DNA of 64,000 bases from JAZDRH01 sp047470865 (GTDB lineage Bacteria; Pseudomonadota; Gammaproteobacteria; Pseudomonadales; Pseudomonadaceae), in the NCBI RefSeq assembly GCF_047470865.1, contig NZ_JAZDRH010000004.1, positions 62,001 through 126,000 on the forward strand. Direction: 5' to 3'. Below the pieces are notes generated by a model. That model was not told the DNA's origin. It ran no database searches and worked only from the letters and a program-made list of their open reading frames with translations. A program made the translations under genes and the position numbers. Shown here piece by piece: positions 53,953-62,736 of this stretch; positions within the stretch are counted from its first letter, which is position 1; each line of letters begins with the position of its first letter.

Positions 53953-56259
53953 TTAATTAGTCCAGCCACGATTCCAACCAGGAGCATCCACCTCATCAGG
54001 AGTACATGGCATAGCTACTGGTGCGCTACCTTTAATGTACGGCATTTTAACAGCACCTGCGCAACCTTCCATACTTCCTTGTCCAGATATAGGATCAATC
54101 CACGCAAATTCAACATTCGATGGTACTGACATATTTAGTGATAACGGCTGAGCTTTTTGCATAAAAATCGACCACAACTGCAAAGCCCCCGTAGCACCTG
54201 TTAATGATGTGCTGGCGTTATCATCACGCCCCATCCAGGCAACAGCCAGTAAATCTTGACCGAAGCCTGCAAACCAGCTATCACGCGAATCATTACTAGT
54301 ACCCGTTTTGCCTGCTAACACCGTATTTTTAGACACGCGATTATAGACTGAGCGCCCTGTACCTTCTGTCATTGTACGACGCATTGCTTCTTGCGTTAAA
54401 TAAATAGCGCCAGCATCAAAGCGCTGCTCAACCTTCATAGAATAGCGATTTAATGGCTCACCTTTAGCGGTTAAAACATTTCGAATAGAACGCAAAGGTG
54501 TGTTAAACCCACCGTTAGCAATAGTTTGATAAACATCAGCCACTTCTACGGGCGCTAAATCACCAGAGCCTAACAAAATAGCAGGATACGCTGGCCAGTT
54601 ACGCTTTAAGCCTAATCGTTTAAGCACATCCAGTACTTGCGGCACTCCAACTTCCAGCCCTAAACGTGCTGTTGAGATATTATAAGAGCGTGCCAAGCCT
54701 TGATACAGATATATAGTGCCATGTTCTTTACGGTCATAGTTACGCGGTGTCCATAAGCTGCCATCTGCGTTTTTAACCGAGAAATTAGTGTCCTGCACAA
54801 AACTTGTTAAGGTATAGCGATCAGCCTGTTCTAATGCTGCTAAATAAATAGCTGGTTTGACCAATGAACCAATAGGACGATTTGTATCTAACGCCCGATT
54901 AAAACCTGCATAGCGCGCATCACGACCACCCAGCAATGCTAAAACCTCGCCCGTATTGGGGTTAGTTACAACAAAGGCGGCTTCTACTTTATCAATACCA
55001 TTGCGCCCTTTTAACTGAGCATAGGTTTCTTGCATTGACTGCTCTGCTTTAAACTGCAAAACAGGATCTAAACTGGTGAAAATACTCAAGCCTTCTTCAG
55101 TAAGGTCTTTTTCTTCATAATCCTCACGCAACTGGCGCTTAATGAGATCCATAAAAGCTGGGTAATTATTATTCACCATAGAACCTAGCTTGCTCACGCC
55201 CAAAGGCTGCTGTTTTGCCTGAGCGCTTACTTCTTGGCTCACTACATTTTGCGCTGCCAGCTTATCCAATACCCAGTTGCGCCGTTCTAAAGCAGTCTCA
55301 GGATTACGCCGTGGATTAAACTTACTTGGACCGTTTACCATAGCGACTAAGAGCGCTACTTGATGCAACTTTAACTCATTAAATGGTTGGCCAAAATAAT
55401 ACTGACTAGCAAGGCCAAATCCATGTATTGCACGTTGACCATCTTGCCCTAAGTACACTTCATTAAGATAAGCTTCTAAAATCTCATTTTTGTCGTAATG
55501 AATTTCCAATAAAACGGCCATTAAAGCTTCATTGGCTTTACGTTTTAAACTACGCTCATTGGTTAAAAAGAAATTCTTAACTAACTGTTGGGTTAAGGTA
55601 CTGGCCCCCTCAAGCTTACTTGAGCGTAAATTATTTATAACCGCTCTAAGAATAGACTTAGGGGCTATTCCAAAGTGATTATAAAATTCACGATCTTCAA
55701 TTGTAGTTAAGGTTTCAATCAATAATGGTGGCGCATCTTTTAACTGAATAAGGATTCTATCTTCTGTATGCGCAGGATAGATTCCCCCCAGCAACACGGG
55801 TTCTAAACGCGCGACAGGATAAGCTTGCCCATTGGTCTGGCTTAAGCCGGCGACAAAATCCCCCGAAAAGGTTACACGCAAAGGTAATGATGGCTCTTGC
55901 CCATCGTAAAAAGTAAAACCGCGCGTATAAATATCGACCGTATTTTTTCCTGAAACATATTCACCTGAACCAGTCAGTGCGGTTTCTTGGCGATAACCTA
56001 GAGCAGAGAGTTCAGTTAAAAAGTCTTTTTGCGTGAGCTTTTGTCCAACATACAATTCAAGTGGACGCGCATAGACTTTAGCAGGGATGGTCCAACGCTT
56101 ACCTGAGAATTTTTCTTGAACAATGCCATCAAGGTAAATCATATAGCCACCAATGGCGACTATAGCGACTAAACTTAATTTAACGCACCAGCCCAAAATA
56201 CGGCGTATCAAGCCTTTTTTAGGTTTTGTTTTACGTGACCTAGAAGATTTACGAGCCAT
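53953..56259 (-). CDS. mrcB: penicillin-binding protein 1B
   Basis: Bifunctional peptidoglycan synthase, 768 residues. A short basic N-terminus and one membrane helix (about 25-47) precede the UB2H-like region. The GT51 glycosyltransferase carries the catalytic Glu in TTIEDREFYNHFG and STLTQQLVKNFF. The transpeptidase has SLVK (active Ser), SYN and KTGTSNDSRDSWFAG. The C-terminal ~70 residues contain two Cys. It acts in cell-wall synthesis with the TPR lipoprotein encoded just downstream. Confidence 0.96.
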   Translation of the reverse strand: MARKSSRSRKTKPKKGLIRRILGWCVKLSLVAIVAIGGYMIYLDGIVQEKFSGKRWTIPAKVYARPLELYVGQKLTQKDFLTELSALGYRQETALTGSGEYVSGKNTVDIYTRGFTFYDGQEPSLPLRVTFSGDFVAGLSQTNGQAYPVARLEPVLLGGIYPAHTEDRILIQLKDAPPLLIETLTTIEDREFYNHFGIAPKSILRAVINNLRSSKLEGASTLTQQLVKNFFLTNERSLKRKANEALMAVLLEIHYDKNEILEAYLNEVYLGQDGQRAIHGFGLASQYYFGQPFNELKLHQVALLVAMVNGPSKFNPRRNPETALERRNWVLDKLAAQNVVSQEVSAQAKQQPLGVSKLGSMVNNNYPAFMDLIKRQLREDYEEKDLTEEGLSIFTSLDPVLQFKAEQSMQETYAQLKGRNGIDKVEAAFVVTNPNTGEVLALLGGRDARYAGFNRALDTNRPIGSLVKPAIYLAALEQADRYTLTSFVQDTNFSVKNADGSLWTPRNYDRKEHGTIYLYQGLARSYNISTARLGLEVGVPQVLDVLKRLGLKRNWPAYPAILLGSGDLAPVEVADVYQTIANGGFNTPLRSIRNVLTAKGEPLNRYSMKVEQRFDAGAIYLTQEAMRRTMTEGTGRSVYNRVSKNTVLAGKTGTSNDSRDSWFAGFGQDLLAVAWMGRDDNASTSLTGATGALQLWSIFMQKAQPLSLNMSVPSNVEFAWIDPISGQGSMEGCAGAVKMPYIKGSAPVAMPCTPDEVDAPGWNRGWTN

Positions 56260-56375
56260 AACGCTTAAATTTACCTATATTGTTTTACGCTAAGCTTTGT
56301 GCAAATGCACTTTGCATGGAGCCAAACTCTCGCCATAATGAGATGATACATTGTAGAAGATTCAAGGATCAATTT

Positions 56376-57941
56376 GTGACCCAAGCCCTTATCAATGCTT
56401 TACATAACCCGCAAGCTTACTCACATAACGTAGATGACATAAAAGTTATTGAAACGCAAATTTCATGGGTCATTCTTACCGGTGAGTATGCTTATAAGAT
56501 TAAAAAAGCCGTTGACTTTGGGTTTCTTAATTTCACTGCACTAACTACACGCCACCACTTCTGCAACGAAGAACTACGACTAAATCAGCGTTTAACTCAA
56601 GATATCTACTTAGAAGTCGTCCCTATTACAGGCACCACTGACCACCCACAGATGGATGGCAAAGCAGGTGAAGTCATTGAGTACGCAGTCAAAATGCGCC
56701 AATTCCCACAAAGCCAGTTGCTTGGCAATTTACAACGCAGTGGCGAGTTAAACGAACAGTATATCGACACACTGACGCATAAGATTGCAAAATTTCATAT
56801 TAGTGCCCCATCCGTTCCTGCCGATCATCCATTAGGTGATCCTCAAGCTATTATGGCGCCTATTCGCCAGAACTTTGAGCAAATTCGAGAAATGCTCACA
56901 GAACCAAGAGATTTCATTCAACTCGATGCTTTAGAAGCTTGGGCTGAATCTAGTTTTGAGCGACTAAAACCTTTATTGGAGGCGCGTCGTCATCAAGGGC
57001 TGATTAAAGAATGCCATGGTGATATTCATCTGGGTAACGTAACTTTGTTAGATGGTGAAGTCACACTATTTGATTGCATCGAATTTTATGAGCCTTTTCG
57101 CCTCATTGACGTCGCTTGCGATGCTGCTTTTCTAGCCATGGATTTAGATGATCGTGGACTAAAAGCCATGTCGCGCCGTTTTGTCAATTCATGGCTTGAA
57201 GAAACAGGCGACTTTGCAGCCATTCCGCTAATTAATTTTTATAAAGCCTTCCGCGCCATGGTGCGTGGCAAAGTAAACCTGTTTCGCTTAGCTCAAGAAG
57301 ATGATGCTGTACAAAAAGCGGCTATCGTACAAATTTATCGCAAATATGCTGACTTAGCTGAAAGCTACAGTGCTATTCCATGCCGTTTTCTAGCCATCAC
57401 ACATGGTATTTCTGCGGTTGGCAAAAGCCATTTAGCTATGCGTTTGGTAGAAGCTTTGGGCGCCTTACGTTTTCGCTCCTATGCTGAACGCCAGCGCTTA
57501 TTCGGTGAGCAGCCAAAAGAGGCCGCCAACCTAATGCGAGCCGGCATTTATACACCACAAGCCAGTGATGCCACCTACCAACGGTTACATGATCTGGCCA
57601 AGCAAGCACTACAAGCAGGCTATTCTGTGGTTATTGACGCCACTTATTTAGAACAAGCGCGACGCCTTGCTGCCTTAAATATTGCAGAAAATGAAGGCGT
57701 GCCTTTCTTTATTTTAGATTGCCAAGCACCTGATGAGGTGGTTGCTGCTTGGCTAGCCCAACGCCCACATCAAATCATTGACCCTTCTGAAGCAACCAAT
57801 GAGATTATCCAAATTCAGCAAGCAAATCGCCAGCCTTTAAATGCTGAGGAAAAGGCGCACCGTTATTTGGTAGAGACTAACGAAACTATTACCACTGACA
57901 AGTTAATTGAACACTTACGCCAACGTATCCCTGGTTTATAA
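56376..57941 (+). CDS. aminoglycoside phosphotransferase-like/P-loop ATPase fusion
   Basis: 521 residues. The N-terminal ~330 resemble an aminoglycoside/choline-kinase fold: WVILTGEYAYKIKKAVDFG supplies a nucleotide Lys, and ECHGDIHLGNV and LFDCIEF are the catalytic and metal sites. The C-terminal ~180 form a zeta-toxin-like P-loop kinase with GISAVGKSHLAMRL and VVIDATYL. Natural substrates are unknown. The start is GTG 56376, with AAGGA 7 bases upstream; a longer in-frame extension from 56280 has no ribosome site. Divergent from mrcB, as in other pseudomonads as far as I recall. Confidence 0.88.
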   Translation: MTQALINALHNPQAYSHNVDDIKVIETQISWVILTGEYAYKIKKAVDFGFLNFTALTTRHHFCNEELRLNQRLTQDIYLEVVPITGTTDHPQMDGKAGEVIEYAVKMRQFPQSQLLGNLQRSGELNEQYIDTLTHKIAKFHISAPSVPADHPLGDPQAIMAPIRQNFEQIREMLTEPRDFIQLDALEAWAESSFERLKPLLEARRHQGLIKECHGDIHLGNVTLLDGEVTLFDCIEFYEPFRLIDVACDAAFLAMDLDDRGLKAMSRRFVNSWLEETGDFAAIPLINFYKAFRAMVRGKVNLFRLAQEDDAVQKAAIVQIYRKYADLAESYSAIPCRFLAITHGISAVGKSHLAMRLVEALGALRFRSYAERQRLFGEQPKEAANLMRAGIYTPQASDATYQRLHDLAKQALQAGYSVVIDATYLEQARRLAALNIAENEGVPFFILDCQAPDEVVAAWLAQRPHQIIDPSEATNEIIQIQQANRQPLNAEEKAHRYLVETNETITTDKLIEHLRQRIPGL

Positions 57942-57950
57942 GCCTAAAAG

Positions 57951-57972
57951 CGCGCCTAACAGCGCGTTTTTT
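57951..57972. terminator. short intrinsic terminator
   Basis: CGCGC, 6-base loop, GCGCG, then seven T, directly after the plus-strand fusion gene and touching the stop of the convergent transporter gene. Confidence 0.65.
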
Positions 57973-58909
57973 TATGCGTTTGAGGCTCTTTTTTACGCGC
58001 CCAATACATGGCCAATAAAGAGCCAGATACATTATGCCAAACACTAAATATAGCACTTGGCACGGCCGCTAAAGGGCCAAGATAGGCAGCCGATAAAGCA
58101 ACACCCAAGCCTGAGTTTTGCATGCCCACTTCAATAGCAATAGTCTTACTATCAGTAAAGCTACAGTTAAATAAACGTGCCAATGCATAACCCAGTAAAC
58201 AACCTGCACCGTTATGTAGGATCACCACCAAAAACACTAGCCCGCCCGCTTCAATAATTTTGCTTCGACTACTTGCCACAATGGCCGCCACAATTAAGAT
58301 AATTGCCGTGGTTGATAAAAAGGGTAAAAACACTTGAGCGCTGCTTGATAGTTTAGGAAATAAACTATTGACTGCCACACCTAAAACAATAGGCAATAAA
58401 ACCATTTGCAACACAGAAATAAACATACTCCATGCGGAAACCTCAATCCATTGGCTTGCTAAAAGATAGAAAATAATAGGTGTTAGGACAGGCGCAAGTA
58501 AGGTAGAAACAGAGGTGCACGCCACCGATAAACTCAGGTTACCGCGAGCTAAATAGGCCATCACATTAGAAGCAGTACCACCAGGGCAAGCGCCTACTAG
58601 AATAACGCCAGCCGCTAGCTCTGCGGGCAACTTAAAACCTAATGCCAGAGCAAAGGCTATTAGTGGCATCAGGCTAAACTGGGCAACCACACCTATAGCT
58701 ACCACTTTAGGCTGACGAAAAACCTCCTTGAAATCATTAGGTGTAAGGGTTGCTCCCATACCAAACATAATGAGGCCAAGCATCCAAGGAATATATGCCG
58801 TTAACCATTGAAAATAGTCTGGAAGATAGAATGCCACCACGCTCAGAAACAGCATCCAAACGGCAAAGGTTTTTACAATCAACTGGCTTAAACGCAAAAG
58901 TAATTTCAT
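57956..58909 (-). CDS. bile acid:sodium symporter family (BASS) transporter
   Basis: 317 residues with about nine to ten membrane helices. Family patterns: MFGMGATLTPNDFKEVFRQP near the second helix, GACPGGTASNVMAYLARGNLSLSV (first sodium-site region) and IAIEVGMQNSGLGVALS (second). Bacterial members carry bile acids, pantoate, pyruvate or other organic acids; the substrate is not clear here. Monocistronic. Confidence 0.9.
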   Translation of the reverse strand: MKLLLRLSQLIVKTFAVWMLFLSVVAFYLPDYFQWLTAYIPWMLGLIMFGMGATLTPNDFKEVFRQPKVVAIGVVAQFSLMPLIAFALALGFKLPAELAAGVILVGACPGGTASNVMAYLARGNLSLSVACTSVSTLLAPVLTPIIFYLLASQWIEVSAWSMFISVLQMVLLPIVLGVAVNSLFPKLSSSAQVFLPFLSTTAIILIVAAIVASSRSKIIEAGGLVFLVVILHNGAGCLLGYALARLFNCSFTDSKTIAIEVGMQNSGLGVALSAAYLGPLAAVPSAIFSVWHNVSGSLLAMYWARKKEPQTHKKTRC

Positions 58910-58974
58910 AACAAAACAAGCTTTAATACTAAAACTGCATTAAAGCCTGTTTTTTTAATGCTTAGCAAGCCTTC

Positions 58975-59598
58975 TTATTTCGCTTGCCAAAGGCTCACTA
59001 CTTCCTGTTTATTTAAGGCAAGCCATTGCAACGTAATAATGCTAGCTGCGTTATCAATGCGCCCATCTTTTACGGCAGCTAAAGCAGCATCTAATGACCA
59101 AACATGCACGCGGATATCTTCACCCTCTTCGGCTAAGCCAAAAACCCCACCTGCATCTTTAGTTGAGCATTTTCCAACAAACAGATGCACATATTCATCA
59201 CTGCCACCTGGGGAAGGATAATAGCTTGTTACAGGCCAAAGCTCCTGCAACTGCAAATTAGCTTCTTCTAAAGCTTCACGACGAGCAACCTGTTGTGGCG
59301 TTTCATCTGTGTCAATAATGCCTGCAACAATTTCAAGCAGCCAAGGATGCTTGGACTTGGTTAATGCCCCAATACGAAATTGCTCAACCAAAACTACGCT
59401 ATCGGTTTGAGGATCATAAGGTAAAACACAAACCGCATCTGGACGCACAAAAAGCTCTCGATTAATCACAGGCCCCATATTGCCTGCAAACTGCCGATGT
59501 TTAAGCTGATATTTATCCAAACGATAAAAGCCTTTAAACGCTGTTTCATGCTGCACTATTTCGATATCTGGACTTTTCGCTTGTTTAAAATCAGACAT
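58975..59598 (-). CDS. nudF: ADP-ribose pyrophosphatase
   Basis: Nudix hydrolase that splits ADP-ribose to AMP and ribose-5-phosphate. 207 residues. The Nudix box lies at about 102-124, with the conserved REALEEANLQL part and the metal glutamates. The N-terminal FYRLDKYQLKHRQFAG matches the NudF subfamily. In related genomes it follows cpdA and yqiB; here those neighbours are missing and a transporter is adjacent. Confidence 0.93.
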   Translation of the reverse strand: MSDFKQAKSPDIEIVQHETAFKGFYRLDKYQLKHRQFAGNMGPVINRELFVRPDAVCVLPYDPQTDSVVLVEQFRIGALTKSKHPWLLEIVAGIIDTDETPQQVARREALEEANLQLQELWPVTSYYPSPGGSDEYVHLFVGKCSTKDAGGVFGLAEEGEDIRVHVWSLDAALAAVKDGRIDNAASIITLQWLALNKQEVVSLWQAK

Positions 59599-59702
59599 AG
59601 TTAGCCTCTTAAATATTAGTTGGTTTACCTATAAACTTAGCCCATTAAAACTGTCCAACGCCTCTACTGCGTTAGCAATATCGGTATAGGAGACCGTTAT
59701 CT

Positions 59703-60431
59703 ATGTTGCGCTACTTAATAGTAAGCCTATTAGCTGTATTTTTAATAGGTTGTCAAACATTTCAAAGCCATACCTCAAATTACCCACATGAGCGAATTCA
59801 ATGGGAAAAACAAGCTGACCCTAACTGCACAGGTGATTTTTGTGCATTAGTTAATGTCGATACCTTAGTATTTAAAAACCAGCCTGAACTTAATCGCATT
59901 ATTAACCAACGTCTATTAGATTTGGCTGATGACGTTGCTGCACAATCAGCTAATCGCACCTTAGAAGCCTATGCCGCTGACTTTTTGGCCAGCGCTGAAG
60001 ATAACTGGCAGTCATGGTTACAAGCCAGTTTTGAAGGGCAAGTGGATGATGTAGTATCCCTTGAGTTTAAAAGCTACAGCTATACAGGTGGCGCCCACGG
60101 TAACTCACACCACACTACACTACTCTATGATACAAAGAAAAAAATTAGCCTAAGCTTGCAGGATTTATTATTACCAAACCAAGAAGATGCATTCTGGGAG
60201 CTGGCACAGAAAGCGCACTTACATTGGTTAAAATCTAAAGGCATTGAAGACCAAGCAAGCTTTTTACAGCAATGGCCGTTTCAACGTACAAACAATATTA
60301 TTCTAACTGACAAAGCGATTTATTTGGATTACCCCGCCTATGCACTGGCACCTTATTCAATGGGTAATGCTGTACTCAAACTACCGAAAAATATGCTAGG
60401 TAAAATTATTAAGGCTAAATACATACAGTAA
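59703..60431 (+). CDS. DUF3298/RsiV-like lipoprotein
   Basis: 242 residues: lipobox FLIGC (Cys at about residue 17), a region with two Cys (NCTGDFC) and a C-terminal DUF3298-type domain. The latter has YTGGAHGNSHHTTLLYD and ISLSLQDLLLPNQEDAFWEL, as in RsiV and PdaC-related proteins. These often bind lysozyme or peptidoglycan; the role here is unknown. A homologous position between nudF and thiC is occupied by a hypothetical gene in P. aeruginosa. Confidence 0.83.
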   Translation: MLRYLIVSLLAVFLIGCQTFQSHTSNYPHERIQWEKQADPNCTGDFCALVNVDTLVFKNQPELNRIINQRLLDLADDVAAQSANRTLEAYAADFLASAEDNWQSWLQASFEGQVDDVVSLEFKSYSYTGGAHGNSHHTTLLYDTKKKISLSLQDLLLPNQEDAFWELAQKAHLHWLKSKGIEDQASFLQQWPFQRTNNIILTDKAIYLDYPAYALAPYSMGNAVLKLPKNMLGKIIKAKYIQ

Positions 60432-60516
60432 AAATACCCAGCTGTTTGCAAGTTTGCCTTCGAAGGTTACTGAACAATCTAACTTTCGAAGGCAAAGTGC
60501 CCTTAGTGGGTATTTT
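60431..60516. terminator. nested double hairpin, probable terminator
   Basis: An outer 10-bp stem (AAAATACCCA at 60431-60440 with TGGGTATTTT at 60507-60516) encloses a second hairpin. The inner stem is 17 bp with one mismatch (60453-60469 with 60480-60496, TTCGAA in each arm). It lies between the convergent DUF3298 and thiC genes and ends in T-rich sequence on both strands. Confidence 0.65.
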
Positions 60517-60536
60517 CTTAACCAATAAAGCGCTAT

Positions 60537-62420
60537 TTACACCTGACGATAAATTAACGAGCCTTGTTCTTTAAAACGTTCAGACTGTTCTTTAAAGCCC
60601 GCTTCAATAGCCTTTTGCTCATCGGTTAAGCCATTTTCATTAGCATAATCACGCACTTCTTGGGTGATTTTCATTGAACAGAATTTTGGTCCACACATTG
60701 AACAAAAATGCGCTACTTTGGCAGAGTCCTTAGGCAAGGTTTCATCATGGAAGGCACGCGCTGTATCAGGATCTAAACCTAAGTTAAATTGATCTTCCCA
60801 GCGAAACTCAAAGCGCGCTTTGCTCAGTGCATTATCACGAATTTGCGCCCCTGGATGGCCTTTGGCTAAGTCCGCCGCATGCGCAGCAATTTTGTAGGTA
60901 ATAATGCCTGTTTTTACATCATCTTTATTCGGTAAACCTAAATGCTCTTTAGGTGTTACATAGCACAGCATGGCACAACCATACCAACCAATCATTGCCG
61001 CCCCTATCCCTGAAGTAATATGGTCATAACCTGGTGCAATATCTGTCGTTAACGGACCTAGGGTATAAAAAGGCGCCTCATCACAGCACTCAAGTTGCTT
61101 ATCCATATTTTCTTTAATCATGTGCATTGGTACATGGCCAGGGCCTTCAATCATGCACTGCACATCATGCGCCCATGCTTTTTTGGTCAGCTCACCTAAG
61201 GTTTCTAGCTCACCAAACTGTGCCGCATCATTGGCATCGGCAATAGAACCTGGGCGTAAGCCATCACCTAAGGAAAAGCTAACATCATAGGCTTTCATGA
61301 TTTCGCAGATTTCATCAAAATGCGTATATAAGAAGTTTTCTTGATGATGCGCTAAGCACCACTTGGCCATAATAGAACCACCACGCGAAACAATACCTGT
61401 TACCCGCTTGGCAGTCAGTGGTACATAGCGCAGCAATACGCCCGCATGAATAGTAAAATAGTCAACGCCCTGCTCGGCCTGCTCAATTAAGGTATCGCGA
61501 AACAGCTCCCAAGTTAAATCCTCAGCCACACCATTTACTTTTTCGAGAGCTTGATAGATAGGCACTGTACCTACAGGAACAGGCGAGTTACGAATAATCC
61601 ACTCGCGCGTTTCGTGAATATGCTTGCCTGTGGATAAGTCCATAATGGTATCTGAGCCCCAACGGATACCCCACGTCAGTTTTGCCACTTCTTCTTCAAT
61701 AGATGAACCTAAAGCGCTATTGCCAATATTTCCATTAATTTTTACCAAGAAATTACGCCCAATAATCATGGGTTCTAGTTCTGTATGGTTAATATTGGCA
61801 GGTAAAATAGCGCGACCACGGGCAATTTCATCACGCACAAATTCAGGGGTAATTACGTTTGGAATCGCAGCTCCAAAGCTAAAGCCTGCATGCTGCTGAG
61901 CAAGCAAGCCTGCTTCGCGCGCTTGCTCTAGCTTCATGTTTTCACGAATAGCCACATACTCCATTTCTGGCGTGATAATGCCTTTTTTCGCATAGTGCAT
62001 TTGCGTGACATTTTGCCCAGCTTTAGCTCGGCGTGGATTACGTAAATGGGCAAAGCGCATTTTGGCTAGCTCTTCACTGTTTAACCGCGCTTGCCCAAAC
62101 TCTGAAGTTAAGCCTGATAAGCGCTCAGTATCACCACGCTCATCAATCCAAGCGCTACGTACATCCGCCAAACCTTTGCGCACATCAATTGTAATATTAG
62201 GATCCGTGTATGGACCGGAAGTGTCGTACACCAAAACAGGCGCATTCTCTTCGCCACCAAAGGCAGTTGGCGTAGTGCTTAAACTAATTTCACGCATAGG
62301 CACACGAATGTCTGAGCGCGAGCCCTCAACATAGATTTTGCGTGAGTTGGGAAAAGGTTGTATTGATTGTTGATCGACTTGTGCAGTTTCACTTAAGTGT
62401 GTCGAAACATTTTGGCTCAT
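60537..62420 (-). CDS. thiC: phosphomethylpyrimidine synthase ThiC
   Basis: Radical-SAM enzyme that rearranges aminoimidazole ribotide to the thiamine pyrimidine HMP-P. 627 residues. The C-terminal cluster motif CSMCGPKFC (C-x2-C-x4-C) binds [4Fe-4S]. EGPGHVPMHMIKENM, GPLTTDIAPGYDHITSGIGAA and GCAMLCYVTPKEHLGLP are core signatures. An N-terminal ThiC-associated region (about 1-140) is present. It is controlled by the TPP riboswitch in its leader. Confidence 0.98.
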   Translation of the reverse strand: MSQNVSTHLSETAQVDQQSIQPFPNSRKIYVEGSRSDIRVPMREISLSTTPTAFGGEENAPVLVYDTSGPYTDPNITIDVRKGLADVRSAWIDERGDTERLSGLTSEFGQARLNSEELAKMRFAHLRNPRRAKAGQNVTQMHYAKKGIITPEMEYVAIRENMKLEQAREAGLLAQQHAGFSFGAAIPNVITPEFVRDEIARGRAILPANINHTELEPMIIGRNFLVKINGNIGNSALGSSIEEEVAKLTWGIRWGSDTIMDLSTGKHIHETREWIIRNSPVPVGTVPIYQALEKVNGVAEDLTWELFRDTLIEQAEQGVDYFTIHAGVLLRYVPLTAKRVTGIVSRGGSIMAKWCLAHHQENFLYTHFDEICEIMKAYDVSFSLGDGLRPGSIADANDAAQFGELETLGELTKKAWAHDVQCMIEGPGHVPMHMIKENMDKQLECCDEAPFYTLGPLTTDIAPGYDHITSGIGAAMIGWYGCAMLCYVTPKEHLGLPNKDDVKTGIITYKIAAHAADLAKGHPGAQIRDNALSKARFEFRWEDQFNLGLDPDTARAFHDETLPKDSAKVAHFCSMCGPKFCSMKITQEVRDYANENGLTDEQKAIEAGFKEQSERFKEQGSLIYRQV

Positions 62421-62499
62421 ATCAGGCTCTCCAGAACACGAACGAAAATGTCGGGCGACCTGACGGCAAGAGGCAACCTGCCTATAACAGCAGAATTAT

Positions 62500-62590
62500 C
62501 TTGTTCCCTACGCGAGTCTTAACTCGATCAGGTTCAACGGGATCCGGAACAACTCCGATCTCAGCCTTATGGCACCCCGACAAGAACAAG
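62500..62590 (-). promoter_or_regulatory. TPP riboswitch (THI element)
   Basis: On the minus strand: CTTGTTC closing helix, GGGGTGCC, CTGAGA, the CCCGTTGAACCTGATC core, GTTAAGACTCGCG and TAGGGAACAAG closing the aptamer. About 80 bases separate it from the thiC start, enough for an expression platform (inverted GGCAGGTTGCC/GGCAAC repeats). Thiamine pyrophosphate binding is expected to shut off thiC. Confidence 0.95.
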
Positions 62591-62736
62591 CAACAGTCTC
62601 GCAGGTGATGCCCAAAACAGCAAGTCTGGTTCTCAAATAAAGCGATTTATAAACTAGATACATAAGTAAACTTGACCAATCCTCAAGTGAGCTTTAGCCT
62701 TAAGCGATATTGCTTTGATTATGAGGCTCATTAAGG

